From contig JAUHZO010000018.1 of the NCBI GenBank assembly GCA_030425925.1, forward strand, positions 31,275 through 95,274: 64,000 bases of DNA, read 5' to 3'. Every line of letters starts with the position of its first letter. The stretch's first letter is position 1. The DNA comes from Alphaproteobacteria bacterium. Lineage in GTDB: Bacteria > Pseudomonadota > Alphaproteobacteria > Rhodobacterales > Rhodobacteraceae. Shown here piece after piece: positions 25,859-35,012 of the stretch. The notes below the pieces were generated by a model that did no database searches, was not told where the DNA came from, and saw nothing but the letters and a program-made list of their open reading frames with translations. A program made the translations under genes and the position numbers.

Positions 25859-26707
25859 CTAGATCTCGAAGGCCTGCAGGTCCTCGACGATGTCCGCCGC
25901 GCCGCCAAAGCTGGCCGCCAGGGCGGCGCGGGTGGCGGTGTGTACGGCGTCGCGGTCCATATGGGCGCGGAAATGCGTCAGCAGAAGCCGTTGCACACCG
26001 GCCTTGCGGGCCATGGTCCCGATCTCGGCGGGGTCGGGACAGAAGGGCAGCAGCGCGGGGTGCAGCGCCTCGTCCGGGGCGCGGTAGCACCAGTGCAGCA
26101 GCAGATCGGCGTCCTGGCACAGGTCGGCGATGGCGGGGGTCAGCGCGGTGTCGCCGGAATAGACGAACTTGCGCCCCTCGGCCTCCAGCGCGAAACCGAG
26201 GCAGTCCAGCACCGGTTGTGCGTGGTGCGCCTGGGCCGCGGTCAGCCGCCAGCCCGGCGTTTCGATCACCGCGCCCGCGGCGATCTCGGTGACCTGCGGT
26301 GCGGGCCAGGGCCGGGGCAGGGTGCCGCCGCGGGCGACCCAGACCTGCTGGCTTTGCGGCAGTTCGGTGCGCGCGCGCAGATCGGGGGCCAGCACGCCGT
26401 CGGGGCCGAAATAGCCGTCGGTCAGGCGCTGCAGCGGCGGCGGGCCATAGACGCAAAGCCGCGCGCCGCCCTCGTCCCAGGCGGCGTGCACCAGACGGGC
26501 GTAGTCCATCATGTGATCGGAATGGTAATGCGTGAACACCAGGTGGGTGATGTCCGACGGGCGCCGCCCCGACCGCAACAGGTTGTCCACCACGCCGCCG
26601 CCGCAGTCGAACAGGATGCGCGCGGCACCGGTTTCCACCAGATAGCCCGAGGAGGCGCGGCGCAGATGCGCTTCGGGCGAGCCGGAGCCGAGGATGGTCA
26701 GCCGCAT
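25859..26707 (-). CDS. MBL-fold metallohydrolase
   Basis: A 282-residue metallo-beta-lactamase-fold hydrolase with the metal motif HYHSDHMMD (HxHxDH), YSGDTALTP, and a final His in LLLTHFRAHMD. It resembles the RNase Z/arylsulfatase-like subgroup (MRLTILGSGSPEAHLRRASSGYLVE). It follows the sulfatase gene with almost no gap (26707 versus 26709). A role in hydrolysing a sulfate ester or product of the sulfatase pathway is possible but unproven. Confidence 0.85.
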   Translation of the reverse strand: MRLTILGSGSPEAHLRRASSGYLVETGAARILFDCGGGVVDNLLRSGRRPSDITHLVFTHYHSDHMMDYARLVHAAWDEGGARLCVYGPPPLQRLTDGYFGPDGVLAPDLRARTELPQSQQVWVARGGTLPRPWPAPQVTEIAAGAVIETPGWRLTAAQAHHAQPVLDCLGFALEAEGRKFVYSGDTALTPAIADLCQDADLLLHWCYRAPDEALHPALLPFCPDPAEIGTMARKAGVQRLLLTHFRAHMDRDAVHTATRAALAASFGGAADIVEDLQAFEI

Positions 26708-26708
26708 G

Positions 26709-28163
26709 TCAGCCCCCTTTGCGCTGGTCCTTGGGGGCGGTCGCGGTCTCGGGCGGCGGGGTGGCGGCGGGGGCCCCCAGAGCCAGCGCCTTCTCGCGCC
26801 CGCCATGGCGTTCGATCAGCGCCGCCTGATCCGCAAAGGCACAGGCGTCGGCGGCTTCGGGATCGCAGATGTCGCACAGCGCCCTGTGCATCTCGGCGCG
26901 GATGGCGTCATGCGCGGGGTCCTGGCCCAGGTCGTGCAGTTCTTCGGGATCGGTTTCCAGGTCGAACAGTTCGGGCGCAAAGCCGACATAGTAATGGTAT
27001 TTCCACCGCCCCCGGCGCAGCATGAACGCCCCCGACACCGCGCCCGCGGCGTGGTATTCGCTGAAGACCGGACGCTCGGGCGCCGGCGGGGCAGCGAGGA
27101 TGTCGCCGAGAGGTGTTCCCGGACACGGGAATGCCTGCCCGAAATGGGCCGGGATGGTGGCGGACAGGTCGAGCAGGCTGACCGGGGTGGCGCAGGTGCC
27201 CTGCGGGATCTCGGGCCCGGCCATGATCAGGGGCACTGCGGTGCTTTCCTGGTAGAGGTTCGATTTCCCCCAAAGCCCCCGCGCGCCCAGATTGTCGCCA
27301 TGGTCCGAGGTGTACACAACCGTCGTGTTGTCCAGAAATCCATGGGTTTCAAGCGCCTGCAGGATCAGCCCGACATTGTGGTCCAGCCAGGAACACAGCC
27401 CGTAATAGGACGCCATGGCGCGCAGCCGTTCGCCTGCATCAGAGAACCTTGCCTCGCTGTCCATCATGGCGTTCTGCTTTTCCACCCAGGGGTGGCGGGT
27501 ATAGCCGGTGGACGGGTGCAGCTTGACCTCGGGCAGCGTTTCGGTGGGGTAGAGGTCGTAGAATGCCTGCGGCACCACCAGCGGGAAATGCGGCGCGACC
27601 AGCCCGACATAGAGGCACCAGGGCCGGTCCGATCCGGCGCGGGCGGCCAGCCAGTCGGTGGTGCGGGCCACCACGGCACTGTCGTAATCGGTATACTTGC
27701 TGGTCCCCGGGCCGATATAGTCGCCCAGCATCCGGGTGTCGCGCTGCACCACGCGTTCGTCCTCGCGCCGGATCGAGGCCCAGACCATGCCCACGCCGCC
27801 CGCCACCATCATCGGGATGTGTTCCACGTCGAAGCCCGCCGGGTCCTCGGCGGCGCGGTAATGCAGCTTGCCCACGCTTTCCACGCACACGCCGGCGCCC
27901 TGCAGGGCATGGCCCCAGCCGGGAATGCTGCCGTCATACGGCATCGCGTTGTCCCACAGCCGGGTGCGGTGCACCGGCTGCCCGGTGGCAAAGCTGGCGC
28001 GGGCGGGCACGCAGATCGGCGAGGGCGTGTAGGCATCGGTGAACCGCATCCCGCGCGCCGCCAGCGAATCGAGGTTCGGGGTCTGCACCAGCGGATGCCC
28101 GGCGCAGCCCATGGCGCGCGCCTGGTGTTCGTCGGACATCAGGATCAGCAGGTTGCCGCTCAT
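26709..28163 (-). CDS. Sulfatase-family hydrolase (formylglycine type), no. 1
   Basis: A 484-residue enzyme of the alkaline-phosphatase superfamily. The sulfatase signature CVPARASFATGQ has C51 in CxPxR, the cysteine converted to formylglycine. Other motifs: MSDEHQARAMG, SVGKLHYR, VVYTSDHGDNLGARGLWGKSNLYQES. There is no signal peptide, so it acts in the cytoplasm on an imported substrate. Phosphonate monoester hydrolases share the motif and cannot be excluded. The C-terminus is a Pro/Ala-rich tail. It is co-transcribed with MarR (ATGA overlap) and the MBL gene. Confidence 0.9.
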   Translation of the reverse strand: MSGNLLILMSDEHQARAMGCAGHPLVQTPNLDSLAARGMRFTDAYTPSPICVPARASFATGQPVHRTRLWDNAMPYDGSIPGWGHALQGAGVCVESVGKLHYRAAEDPAGFDVEHIPMMVAGGVGMVWASIRREDERVVQRDTRMLGDYIGPGTSKYTDYDSAVVARTTDWLAARAGSDRPWCLYVGLVAPHFPLVVPQAFYDLYPTETLPEVKLHPSTGYTRHPWVEKQNAMMDSEARFSDAGERLRAMASYYGLCSWLDHNVGLILQALETHGFLDNTTVVYTSDHGDNLGARGLWGKSNLYQESTAVPLIMAGPEIPQGTCATPVSLLDLSATIPAHFGQAFPCPGTPLGDILAAPPAPERPVFSEYHAAGAVSGAFMLRRGRWKYHYYVGFAPELFDLETDPEELHDLGQDPAHDAIRAEMHRALCDICDPEAADACAFADQAALIERHGGREKALALGAPAATPPPETATAPKDQRKGG

Positions 28164-28645
28164 GGCAGAAGCGTGTCCTCGGCGGCGCGTTCCAGCTTGT
28201 CCAGCGCGCTGTGCAGGGTGGCGAACTCATCCTCGGTCAGGCTGTCGCGCAGCTTGCGCTGGCGGCGCTGCATGATCGGCAGCATCCGGTCAAAGACCGC
28301 GCGGCCCTGTGCCGTCAGTTTCAGGTGCTGCACGCGGTTGTCGCGGTCGTCGGGGCTGACCAGGACCAGGCCGCTTTCGACCAGGGTCTTGAGATTGCGG
28401 CTGATCAGGCCCTTGTCCATGTCGGCATTCTGCGCCACCGCCTTGGCCGTGGTCGCCCCCAGGGCCCCGATCTGCGACAGGATCCGCCATTGCGTCAGCG
28501 TGATCCCGCAGGTTTCGCGCAAAAGGCTGCCGGCCTGCGCGTTCAGCCGCGCCTGCACCCGCACCAGCCTGTAGGTCAGGAACTGGCTGATCGGCAGGTC
28601 GGTGTCCGCATCGACGGAGCCGGGGCTGTCTGCGCTGGGTGACAT
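28160..28645 (-). CDS. MarR-family transcriptional regulator
   Basis: A 161-residue winged-helix protein: LTQWRILSQIGALGATTAKAVAQNADMDKGLISRNLKTLVESGLVLVSPDDRDNRVQHLKLTAQG is the MarR DNA-binding core including the DxR wing. It is divergent from tctC and starts the operon with the sulfatase, so it probably controls both through the 28646-28752 region. Confidence 0.92.
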   Translation of the reverse strand: MSPSADSPGSVDADTDLPISQFLTYRLVRVQARLNAQAGSLLRETCGITLTQWRILSQIGALGATTAKAVAQNADMDKGLISRNLKTLVESGLVLVSPDDRDNRVQHLKLTAQGRAVFDRMLPIMQRRQRKLRDSLTEDEFATLHSALDKLERAAEDTLLP

Positions 28646-28693
28646 GGGTTTCCTCGGGCCGCCAGTTTCGGGGCAAACCGCGCGGGCGTCAAC

Positions 28694-28713
28694 TTGTTAA
28701 TTGACTGGTCAAC
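28694..28713. promoter_or_regulatory. Probable MarR operator
   Basis: The dyad TTGAC TG GTCAA (28701-28712) is flanked by GTTAA on one side and CC on the other. It sits in the marR-tctC intergenic region, 40 bases before tctC and 56 bases before marR. It is typical in size of MarR-family sites; promoter elements could not be placed. Confidence 0.5.
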
Positions 28714-28752
28714 CAAAATATGGCTCACTTTGTCGCAACAAGGGAGGACAAC

Positions 28753-29703
28753 ATGAACAATTTCGTCAAGGCGGCGGCTGCCGCGATGGCTCTGACCGCA
28801 TCCACCATCGGCGCTGCCGCGCAGGACTGGACGCCGCCGGGACCGATCAAGCTGATGATCGCCTTTGCCGCGGGCGGCGGGGCCGACACCCAGGCCCGCC
28901 TGATCGCCGAGGATCTGGAGGCCGAGCTGGGCTGGAACTTCATCCCCGAGCAGGTCACCGGCAAGGGCGGGCTGAACCTTGCCATGGCGATCAAGGACGA
29001 ACCGGCCGACGGCACGGTGATCGGCATGGTTGTGGCCGAGACGCTGGGCTACAACATGTACGTCGCCGAGGCCGGGGTGACGCCCGAGGACTTCACCGCC
29101 ATCACCACCACCGCCGGATTCCAGATGGGGATCGTGGCGCGGGCCGAGAAGGGCTGGACCGACTTTGCCGACGTGCTGGCGGCGGCGAAGGGCGGCGAGG
29201 CGATCCGCTTTGGCACCATGTCGGACAAGCTGTCCGATCTGGCCTATCTGCTGGGGCGCGAAAACGGGACAGAGTTCAACATCGTTCAGGTGCGCGGTGG
29301 GCGCGACGTGCTGAACGGGGTGAATGCCGGTGACATGGACCTGGGCTTCATGGCGGGCATCCAGACCGCCGGCGTCGCGTCGGGCGAGCTGGTCAACCTG
29401 GCATCGGCCCTGTCGACACCGCTGGAACAGACGCCGGACGCCCCGATGATGTCGGCCTTTGGCGTCGACTACAACGCGGACGGCTATTTCATGTTCATTG
29501 GCCCGGCGGGCATGCCGGACGCGGTGCGCGCGGCGCTGGCTAGGGCGATCGAGGGCGTGGTCACGCGGGACGGCTCCAAGTCCAACGGCATGATCACCAA
29601 GGCCTTCGGCGGACCCGCCGTGCTGCAGGGCGAGGTGCTGGACGGCTTTCTGGCCGCCGAATGGGCCGCGGCCGAGGCGCTGCTGGCCGAAGCCTCGCAA
29701 TAA
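28753..29703 (+). CDS. tctC: Tripartite tricarboxylate transporter substrate-binding protein (TctC)
   Basis: A 316-residue periplasmic protein with a signal peptide (MNNFVKAAAAAMALTASTIGAAA). The Bug/TctC domain shows IKLMIAFAAGGGADTQARLIAEDLE, the ligand-binding GGGADTxAR loop, and GKGGLNLA. AGGGAGGA precedes the ATG at 28753; an 11-residue upstream extension would break the signal peptide. First gene of a tctCBA-sulfatase operon opposite marR. It captures an unknown organic anion. Confidence 0.92.
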   Translation: MNNFVKAAAAAMALTASTIGAAAQDWTPPGPIKLMIAFAAGGGADTQARLIAEDLEAELGWNFIPEQVTGKGGLNLAMAIKDEPADGTVIGMVVAETLGYNMYVAEAGVTPEDFTAITTTAGFQMGIVARAEKGWTDFADVLAAAKGGEAIRFGTMSDKLSDLAYLLGRENGTEFNIVQVRGGRDVLNGVNAGDMDLGFMAGIQTAGVASGELVNLASALSTPLEQTPDAPMMSAFGVDYNADGYFMFIGPAGMPDAVRAALARAIEGVVTRDGSKSNGMITKAFGGPAVLQGEVLDGFLAAEWAAAEALLAEASQ

Positions 29704-29793
29704 GCCCCGCGCGGGCGGCGCGCGCCGCCCGGAACCGTGACCGCCGGGCGGCCCATGCCGCCTGACACCTTCTTGCCACGCAGGAGCGGGCCC

Positions 29794-30336
29794 ATGCAGT
29801 TTTCCAGGGATCGCGGACTGGCGCTGGTGGCGCTGGTCCTTGGGCTGGCCGTGGCGCTGGTCTGGGTGCCGCTGGACAGCGCAAGCGGCATTCTTGAACA
29901 ATCCCGCCGCCGGGTGTCGGTGGGCGACGCCGCGGCCCCGACCCTGGCGGCGCTGTTCATCATCATAGGCGCGCTGCTGCTCTGGATCGAGCGGGTGTCG
30001 GACGAAGTCTCGGCCCTGACCTGGCGCAACGCGGTCTACCTGCTCTGGCTGACCGGCGTTCTGGGGCTGGCGCTTGCGCTGATGTGGGGGCTGGGCCCGC
30101 TGGCGGCACGGCTGTGGGGTGCGGGCGAATACCGTCTCTTGCGTGATACGGCCCCGTGGAGCCAGATCGGCTTTCTATGCGGCGGCACCGCCATGGTGGC
30201 TGGGCTGGTGGGCCTGGTGGACGGACGGCTGAGCGGGCGCGGCCTCGCGCTGGGCCTTGTCAGCACGATGGTGCTGATCGCGCTTTATGACCTGCCCTTT
30301 GACGACATCCTGCTGCCGCCCAACGGGGATTACTGA
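29794..30336 (+). CDS. tctB: Tripartite tricarboxylate transporter small subunit (TctB-like)
   Basis: A 180-residue four-helix membrane protein starting MQFSRDRGLALVALVLGLAVALV, with a CAGGAG site 7 bases before the ATG. Its position between tctC and tctA is decisive, since TctB proteins diverge strongly. Its TGA overlaps the tctA ATG (TGATG), which indicates translational coupling. Confidence 0.85.
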   Translation: MQFSRDRGLALVALVLGLAVALVWVPLDSASGILEQSRRRVSVGDAAAPTLAALFIIIGALLLWIERVSDEVSALTWRNAVYLLWLTGVLGLALALMWGLGPLAARLWGAGEYRLLRDTAPWSQIGFLCGGTAMVAGLVGLVDGRLSGRGLALGLVSTMVLIALYDLPFDDILLPPNGDY

Positions 30337-31919
30337 TGGGCGCGCTGGACTATGTGCTGGCCGGGGTGGCGGCGGTCTTTCTCGGCCCCGAGATGTTTTC
30401 CCTGTTCGGGCTGCCGGTCTCGCTGGCGCTGGCCATGGTGGTGCTGGGCTTTCTCACCGGCATCCTTGTGGGGGCCACGCCGGGGCTGGGCGGCCCCATG
30501 GCCATGGCGATCAGCCTGCCGATCCTGATCTCGCTGTTCGGCTATTCCGCCGATGCGCTGCTGCCCGTCATGGGCTTTCTGATCGGGGTGATGAAGGGGG
30601 CCACCGTCGGCGGCGCGGTACCCGCCATCCTGTTCAACACCCCCGGCACCGCCGATGCCTTCATGACCACGCTGGACGGCTACCCGATGACGCAGCGCGG
30701 GCAGGCGCGCAAGGCGCTGAAGGTGGCGCATGTGTCCTCGGCGGCGGGCGACACGTTTTCCGACATCGTCCTGATCGTCTGTGCGCCGTTCCTGGCCATC
30801 ATGATCGAACGCTTTCTGGACCTGCCGGAAAAGACCGCCCTGCTGCTTCTGTCGCTGAGCTTCATCGCCACCGTGGTGGGCGGATCGGCGGGCAAGGGGC
30901 TGATCGCCACCGGGCTGGGCCTGCTCGCGGCGTTTGTGGGCACGGGCGAGGATTTCTACCCCCGCCTGTCCTTCGGCACCGAGGCTTTGTCGCAGGGATT
31001 TGGCCCCGCGGCGGTGTTCCTGGGGGTGCTGATCGTGGGCGAGCTGTTCCGCGGCATCGAGGATCTGTGGCGCGAAAAGGCGCGGTCGGGCCAGGTGACG
31101 CAATACGACCTGAGCGGCGACCAGAGCCTGGGCTGGGCCGATCTGCGCCGGCTGGCCCCGCATATCGGACGTTCGGCGCTGATCGGCACCGCCATCGGCG
31201 CGCTGCCCGGGATCGGGTCGAGCCTTGCGGCCACGCTGGGCTATACCGTGGCAAAGGCGCGCCACAAGCCCGGCGCAGGCGATCCGAAGATGGGCGAGGG
31301 CGCGCCCGAAGGCGTGGCGGCCACCGAGGCCGCCAATTCCGCCGTCTCTGGCGCCAACCTGATCCCGGTGCTGTCGCTGGGCATTCCCGGCAATGTCGCG
31401 GCGGTCTTCCTGATCCTGGCCGCCGAAAGCATCGGGGGCTTCACCCCCGGCCCGTCGGTCTTTCGCTTTACCGAAACCGCCGTCAATCCCGAACTGGTCA
31501 TCGCCTTTGGCCTGTTCACCATGATGATGCTGGCCAACCTGATGAACTGGACGGTGGGCGGGGTGTTCATGCGCTCGCTGGGGTTCCTGGTGCGGGTCCC
31601 GCGGCAGTTGCTGCTGCCCGTGGTGCTGTTGCTGACGCTGACCTCGATCTACGTGGAAACCCCGCGCTTCGAGGTGATCCTGTTCACGCTGGGCTTTGGC
31701 GTTCTGGGCTATCTGATGCGCCGGGTGGGCATGTCGCCGCTGCCCTTCGTCATCGCCTATATCCTGGGCGGGCGGCTGGAAGAGACCGCGCGCCAGGCCT
31801 TTGCCGCCACCGGGGCCGACCCGTTCTTTCTGTTCAACCGCCCCGTCGCGCTGGCGCTGATGGTGCTGGCGCTTCTGGTGATCGTCTGGTCGGTCCGGCC
31901 AAAAGGAGAGGCTTCATGA
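30336..31919 (+). CDS. tctA: Tripartite tricarboxylate transporter large permease (TctA)
   Basis: A 527-residue inner-membrane protein with about 12 segments. The TctA signature VGATPGLGGPMAMAISLPILISL and PGTADAFMTTLDGYPMTQRGQARKALK are present, and VLSLGIPGNVAAVFLILAA follows mid-protein. Its ATGA overlap with the second sulfatase gene suggests that import and desulfation are coupled. Confidence 0.93.
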   Translation: MGALDYVLAGVAAVFLGPEMFSLFGLPVSLALAMVVLGFLTGILVGATPGLGGPMAMAISLPILISLFGYSADALLPVMGFLIGVMKGATVGGAVPAILFNTPGTADAFMTTLDGYPMTQRGQARKALKVAHVSSAAGDTFSDIVLIVCAPFLAIMIERFLDLPEKTALLLLSLSFIATVVGGSAGKGLIATGLGLLAAFVGTGEDFYPRLSFGTEALSQGFGPAAVFLGVLIVGELFRGIEDLWREKARSGQVTQYDLSGDQSLGWADLRRLAPHIGRSALIGTAIGALPGIGSSLAATLGYTVAKARHKPGAGDPKMGEGAPEGVAATEAANSAVSGANLIPVLSLGIPGNVAAVFLILAAESIGGFTPGPSVFRFTETAVNPELVIAFGLFTMMMLANLMNWTVGGVFMRSLGFLVRVPRQLLLPVVLLLTLTSIYVETPRFEVILFTLGFGVLGYLMRRVGMSPLPFVIAYILGGRLEETARQAFAATGADPFFLFNRPVALALMVLALLVIVWSVRPKGEAS

Positions 31920-33439
31920 CCCGTCCCAACATCCTGCTGATCTCGGCCGACCAGCAGCGCGCCGACTGTTTCGGTTTCGAAGGCCGCAAGATCAAGACCC
32001 CGCATCTGGACCGGCTGGCGGGCGAGGGGACGCGGTTTGCCAATTGCATCACGCCCTGCGTGGTCTGCCAGCCGGCCCGGGCCTCGATCCTCACCGGGCA
32101 GCTGTGCAGGACGCATGGCGTGCATGACAACGGCATCGACCTGTCGCCGCAGATCGGCGAACGCGGCTTTGCCGGGACGCTGGCGGCGGCGGGCTACGAG
32201 ACGGCGCTGTTCGGCAAGGCGCATTTCTCCACCTATCATACCTTTTCCCCCACCGGGACGCCGGAATGCCTGGCCTCGTCCGCCGACTATCCGGACGACT
32301 GGCACGGGCCCTACATGGGCTTTGGCCACGTCGAGATGATGCTGGTGGGGCACAACTGGTTCCTGCCGGAAAAGCCACCGCGCGGGCAGCATTACGAACG
32401 CTGGTTCCATGCCGACGGGCGCGGGGACGAGAAGAATGCGCTGTACCGGGAAAACGCAGGCGACACCCAGGGCGCGGCGCAGACCTGGCATTCGAAACTG
32501 CCGGTGGCCTGGCACAACACCACCTGGACCGCCGATCGCGCCATCGACTGGCTGAAGCACGGGCGCGGCGACGGGCCGTTCTGCGCCTGGGTCAGCTTTC
32601 CCGATCCGCACCACCCGTTCGACGCGCCCGAACCCTGGTCGCGCCTGCACGACCCGGCCGAGGTGGACCTGCCAGAGGACAGGCAGCGCAGCTTCGAAGG
32701 CCGCCCCTGGTGGCACGAGGCGGCGCTGACCAACGAGCCCGAGGGCACCCGCGAAGCCGCCGAGACCCGCAAGAGCTATAGCCGCATCCCGCCGCAAAGC
32801 GACGCGCAGCTGCGCGAGATCATCGCCAACACCTATGGCCAGATCGCGCTGATCGACCACAATGTCGGTCGGCTTCTGATCGCCCTGGACGAGGCCGGGC
32901 TGTCCGGGAACACCATGGTTGTGTACATCTCGGACCATGGCGACTGGCTGGGCGATCACGGGCTGATCCTGAAGGGGCCGATGCATTACGAAGGCCTGCT
33001 GCGCGTGCCGATGATCCTGCGCGGCCCCGGCGTGCCGCAGGGCGCGGTGCGGGCGGCGCCGGTCTCGACGCTCGATCTGGGGGCGACCTTTGCCGATTAT
33101 GCCGGGGCCGCGCCGCTGTTGCCGCAGCACGGTCAGAGCCTGCGCCCGCAGGTGGAACGCGACGCCCCGCGCGGCTTTGCGCTGAACGAATGGGAATTGC
33201 TGCCCAGCCGCGCCGGGGTGGCGCTGAGCCTGCGCACGGTGCGCACGCAGACCCACAAGATGACGGTGGATCTGCGATCGGGGGCGGGAGAGATGTACGA
33301 TCTCGGGAATGACCCGCAGGAACGGATCAACCTCTATGACGATCCCGACCACGCCGACCTGCGCGCGCAGTTGCGCGCCATGATCGACACCCGTCCAGAC
33401 GACGCGTTGCCGGAACAGGTGCAGGTGGGCATGGCCTGA
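31916..33439 (+). CDS. Sulfatase-family hydrolase (formylglycine type), no. 2
   Basis: A 507-residue cytoplasmic sulfatase-fold enzyme. C51 lies in VVCQPARASILTG, the CxPxR motif needing conversion to formylglycine. It also has FGKAHFSTYHTF, VVYISDHGDWLGDHGLILKGPMHYEG and a C-terminal HKMTVDLR. AAAAGGAGAGG precedes the ATG, whose A overlaps the tctA stop. It differs clearly from sulfatase 1, so the two probably act on different bonds or successive substrates of the same pathway. Confidence 0.9.
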   Translation: MTRPNILLISADQQRADCFGFEGRKIKTPHLDRLAGEGTRFANCITPCVVCQPARASILTGQLCRTHGVHDNGIDLSPQIGERGFAGTLAAAGYETALFGKAHFSTYHTFSPTGTPECLASSADYPDDWHGPYMGFGHVEMMLVGHNWFLPEKPPRGQHYERWFHADGRGDEKNALYRENAGDTQGAAQTWHSKLPVAWHNTTWTADRAIDWLKHGRGDGPFCAWVSFPDPHHPFDAPEPWSRLHDPAEVDLPEDRQRSFEGRPWWHEAALTNEPEGTREAAETRKSYSRIPPQSDAQLREIIANTYGQIALIDHNVGRLLIALDEAGLSGNTMVVYISDHGDWLGDHGLILKGPMHYEGLLRVPMILRGPGVPQGAVRAAPVSTLDLGATFADYAGAAPLLPQHGQSLRPQVERDAPRGFALNEWELLPSRAGVALSLRTVRTQTHKMTVDLRSGAGEMYDLGNDPQERINLYDDPDHADLRAQLRAMIDTRPDDALPEQVQVGMA

Positions 33440-33448
33440 GCCGCGGGG

Positions 33449-33838
33449 TCAGAGCTCGCCCGCCTCTTCCAGCACCTTGCGGGCGATGCGGAAGCATTCC
33501 AGCGCCATGGGCACGCCGCAATAGATGCCCACCACATGCACGATGGCGCGGATCTCGTCGCGGCTGACGCCGTTGCGCAGCGCGCCGCGGCAATGGGTTT
33601 CCCATTCGTGCATCCGCCCCAGCGCGCCCAGCATGGCGAGGTTCATCATCGAGCGGGTCTTGGCGTCGATCACCTCGTCGCCCCAGCCGAACCCCCAGCA
33701 CCAGGCGGTCATCGCCTCCTGGAAGGGGCGGGTGAAATCGTCCGCCGCGGCGAGATTGCGGTCCACATACTCTGCCCCGAGGGTGGCCCTGCGCTGGTCG
33801 AGACCCTTGAGAAACAGGTCTTCGTCGAATGTGCTCAT
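33449..33838 (-). CDS. Carboxymuconolactone decarboxylase / AhpD-like protein
   Basis: A 129-residue all-helical protein of the CMD family. It resembles PcaC: RMHEWETHCRGALRNGVSRDEIRAIVHVVGIYCGVPMALECFRIA, with the His, Glu and Cys typical of 4-carboxymuconolactone decarboxylases and related enzymes; the redox CxxC of AhpD is absent (YCG.P instead). It is convergent with sulfatase 2 and may close the desulfation pathway or belong to an aromatic/lactone route. Twin hairpin C follows its start. Confidence 0.8.
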   Translation of the reverse strand: MSTFDEDLFLKGLDQRRATLGAEYVDRNLAAADDFTRPFQEAMTAWCWGFGWGDEVIDAKTRSMMNLAMLGALGRMHEWETHCRGALRNGVSRDEIRAIVHVVGIYCGVPMALECFRIARKVLEEAGEL

Positions 33839-33876
33839 CTGCGTGTCCTTTCCTGGTGCCGCGGTGGCGGCGGGCG

Positions 33877-33923
33877 CCGAAATCCGTCACGGATTTCGGT
33901 CCGAAGTCTTTTCAAGACTTCGG
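33877..33923. repeat. Twin-hairpin element C
   Basis: CCGAAATCCG/CGGATTTCGG (33877-33899, loop TCA) and CCGAAGTCTT/AAGACTTCGG (33901-33923, loop TTC), both perfect, 1 base apart. The TGA stop of the Rieske oxygenase (33912-33914) falls in the second loop, so the last codons of that gene form one arm. Confidence 0.75.
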
Positions 33924-35012
33924 CGCGCCGTCCACCGCCTCGCGCATCCAGCGCTGCAGGTGCAGGATGGAATGCTCCGAATTCACGCCGCAGGCGGGAT
34001 CGACCACCAGCGGCCCCGGCACGTACCCGCGCGAGCGCAACCCGCGCTGCACGCTTTCCACCAGGTGAATGTCTTCCTCCACCGTCGTGGCGCGGTCCTG
34101 CTGGGCCATGCGGCGCACGGTTTCGTTGTCGGCCCCGTCCACCGAATACCAGCCGCGCCACACCACCACGTGATCGGCATCCACCGCGCGCCAGTGATAG
34201 GTGTTCAGCAGGTTGCCGGGATAGACCTGGAACGAGAACATCGGCCAGAGGAACCAGCTGGAATAGCGGTCGTTGTTGGCAAACCCGCTGTCGATGTCAT
34301 AGGTCATCTGCGACAGGTCGTTGCATTCGGTGGTGTGGCGCAGGCAATGGCCCTGCGGCTGGATGTCGTAGGTTTCGGGCCGGATCACCCCGGTAGAGAA
34401 GGTCGGGTGGTTCAGGCTGCAATGGTAGCATTCGGAATAGTTCTCGACCGAGACCTTCCAGTTGCAGTTTTCCGGAATCTCCACCCATTCCAGCGGCTTC
34501 AGCTCGGCCCAGTTGGGCACGAACGCGGCGATCTCGGCGCGGGCGCCGGGGAACCAGCTGTCCATCGGGGCAGCCTCGGGGTCGAGATTGACAAAGACGA
34601 AGCCCAGGAATTCTTCGGTGCGCACTTCGGTCAGGCAGATCCTTGTGGCGTCGAAGCCCGGCACCGCCCTTGCATTGGGGGCCGCGCGCAACGCGCCCGT
34701 CAGCTCGTAGGTCCAGGCGTGGTAGGGGCAGACCACCACGCGGGTGGTGCCCGCGCCGCGGACCAGCTGGTGCGCCCGGTGCTGGCAGACATTGTAGAAG
34801 GTGCGGATCACCCCGTCGCGCCCACGGATGGCAAACAGGCTTTCGTCGGCCAGGTCGAAGGCGACGTAATCGCCGGGGCTCTCCAGCTGGCTGGCATGGC
34901 AGGCGAACTGCCAGGTCCGGGCCAGCAGCCCGGCCTTCTCGGCGGCAAAGACTGCCGGATCGGTGTAATAGCGCGCGTCCAGCGAACGGACGGGCGGGGA
35001 GATGTCGTTCAT
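33912..35012 (-). CDS. Rieske-type ring/N-methyl oxygenase alpha subunit
   Basis: A 366-residue oxygenase. The Rieske [2Fe-2S] ligands are C76-x-H78 and C95-x2-H98 (CQHRAHQL, CPYHAW). The mononuclear iron site is ENYSECYHCSLNHP, with E194 beside H197 and H202. The SECYHCSLNHP segment resembles amine-demethylating oxygenases such as carnitine and betaine enzymes rather than aromatic dioxygenases. No ferredoxin reductase lies nearby, so electrons must come from elsewhere. Its ATG overlaps the rpiR stop (ATGA). Confidence 0.9.
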   Translation of the reverse strand: MNDISPPVRSLDARYYTDPAVFAAEKAGLLARTWQFACHASQLESPGDYVAFDLADESLFAIRGRDGVIRTFYNVCQHRAHQLVRGAGTTRVVVCPYHAWTYELTGALRAAPNARAVPGFDATRICLTEVRTEEFLGFVFVNLDPEAAPMDSWFPGARAEIAAFVPNWAELKPLEWVEIPENCNWKVSVENYSECYHCSLNHPTFSTGVIRPETYDIQPQGHCLRHTTECNDLSQMTYDIDSGFANNDRYSSWFLWPMFSFQVYPGNLLNTYHWRAVDADHVVVWRGWYSVDGADNETVRRMAQQDRATTVEEDIHLVESVQRGLRSRGYVPGPLVVDPACGVNSEHSILHLQRWMREAVDGAPKS

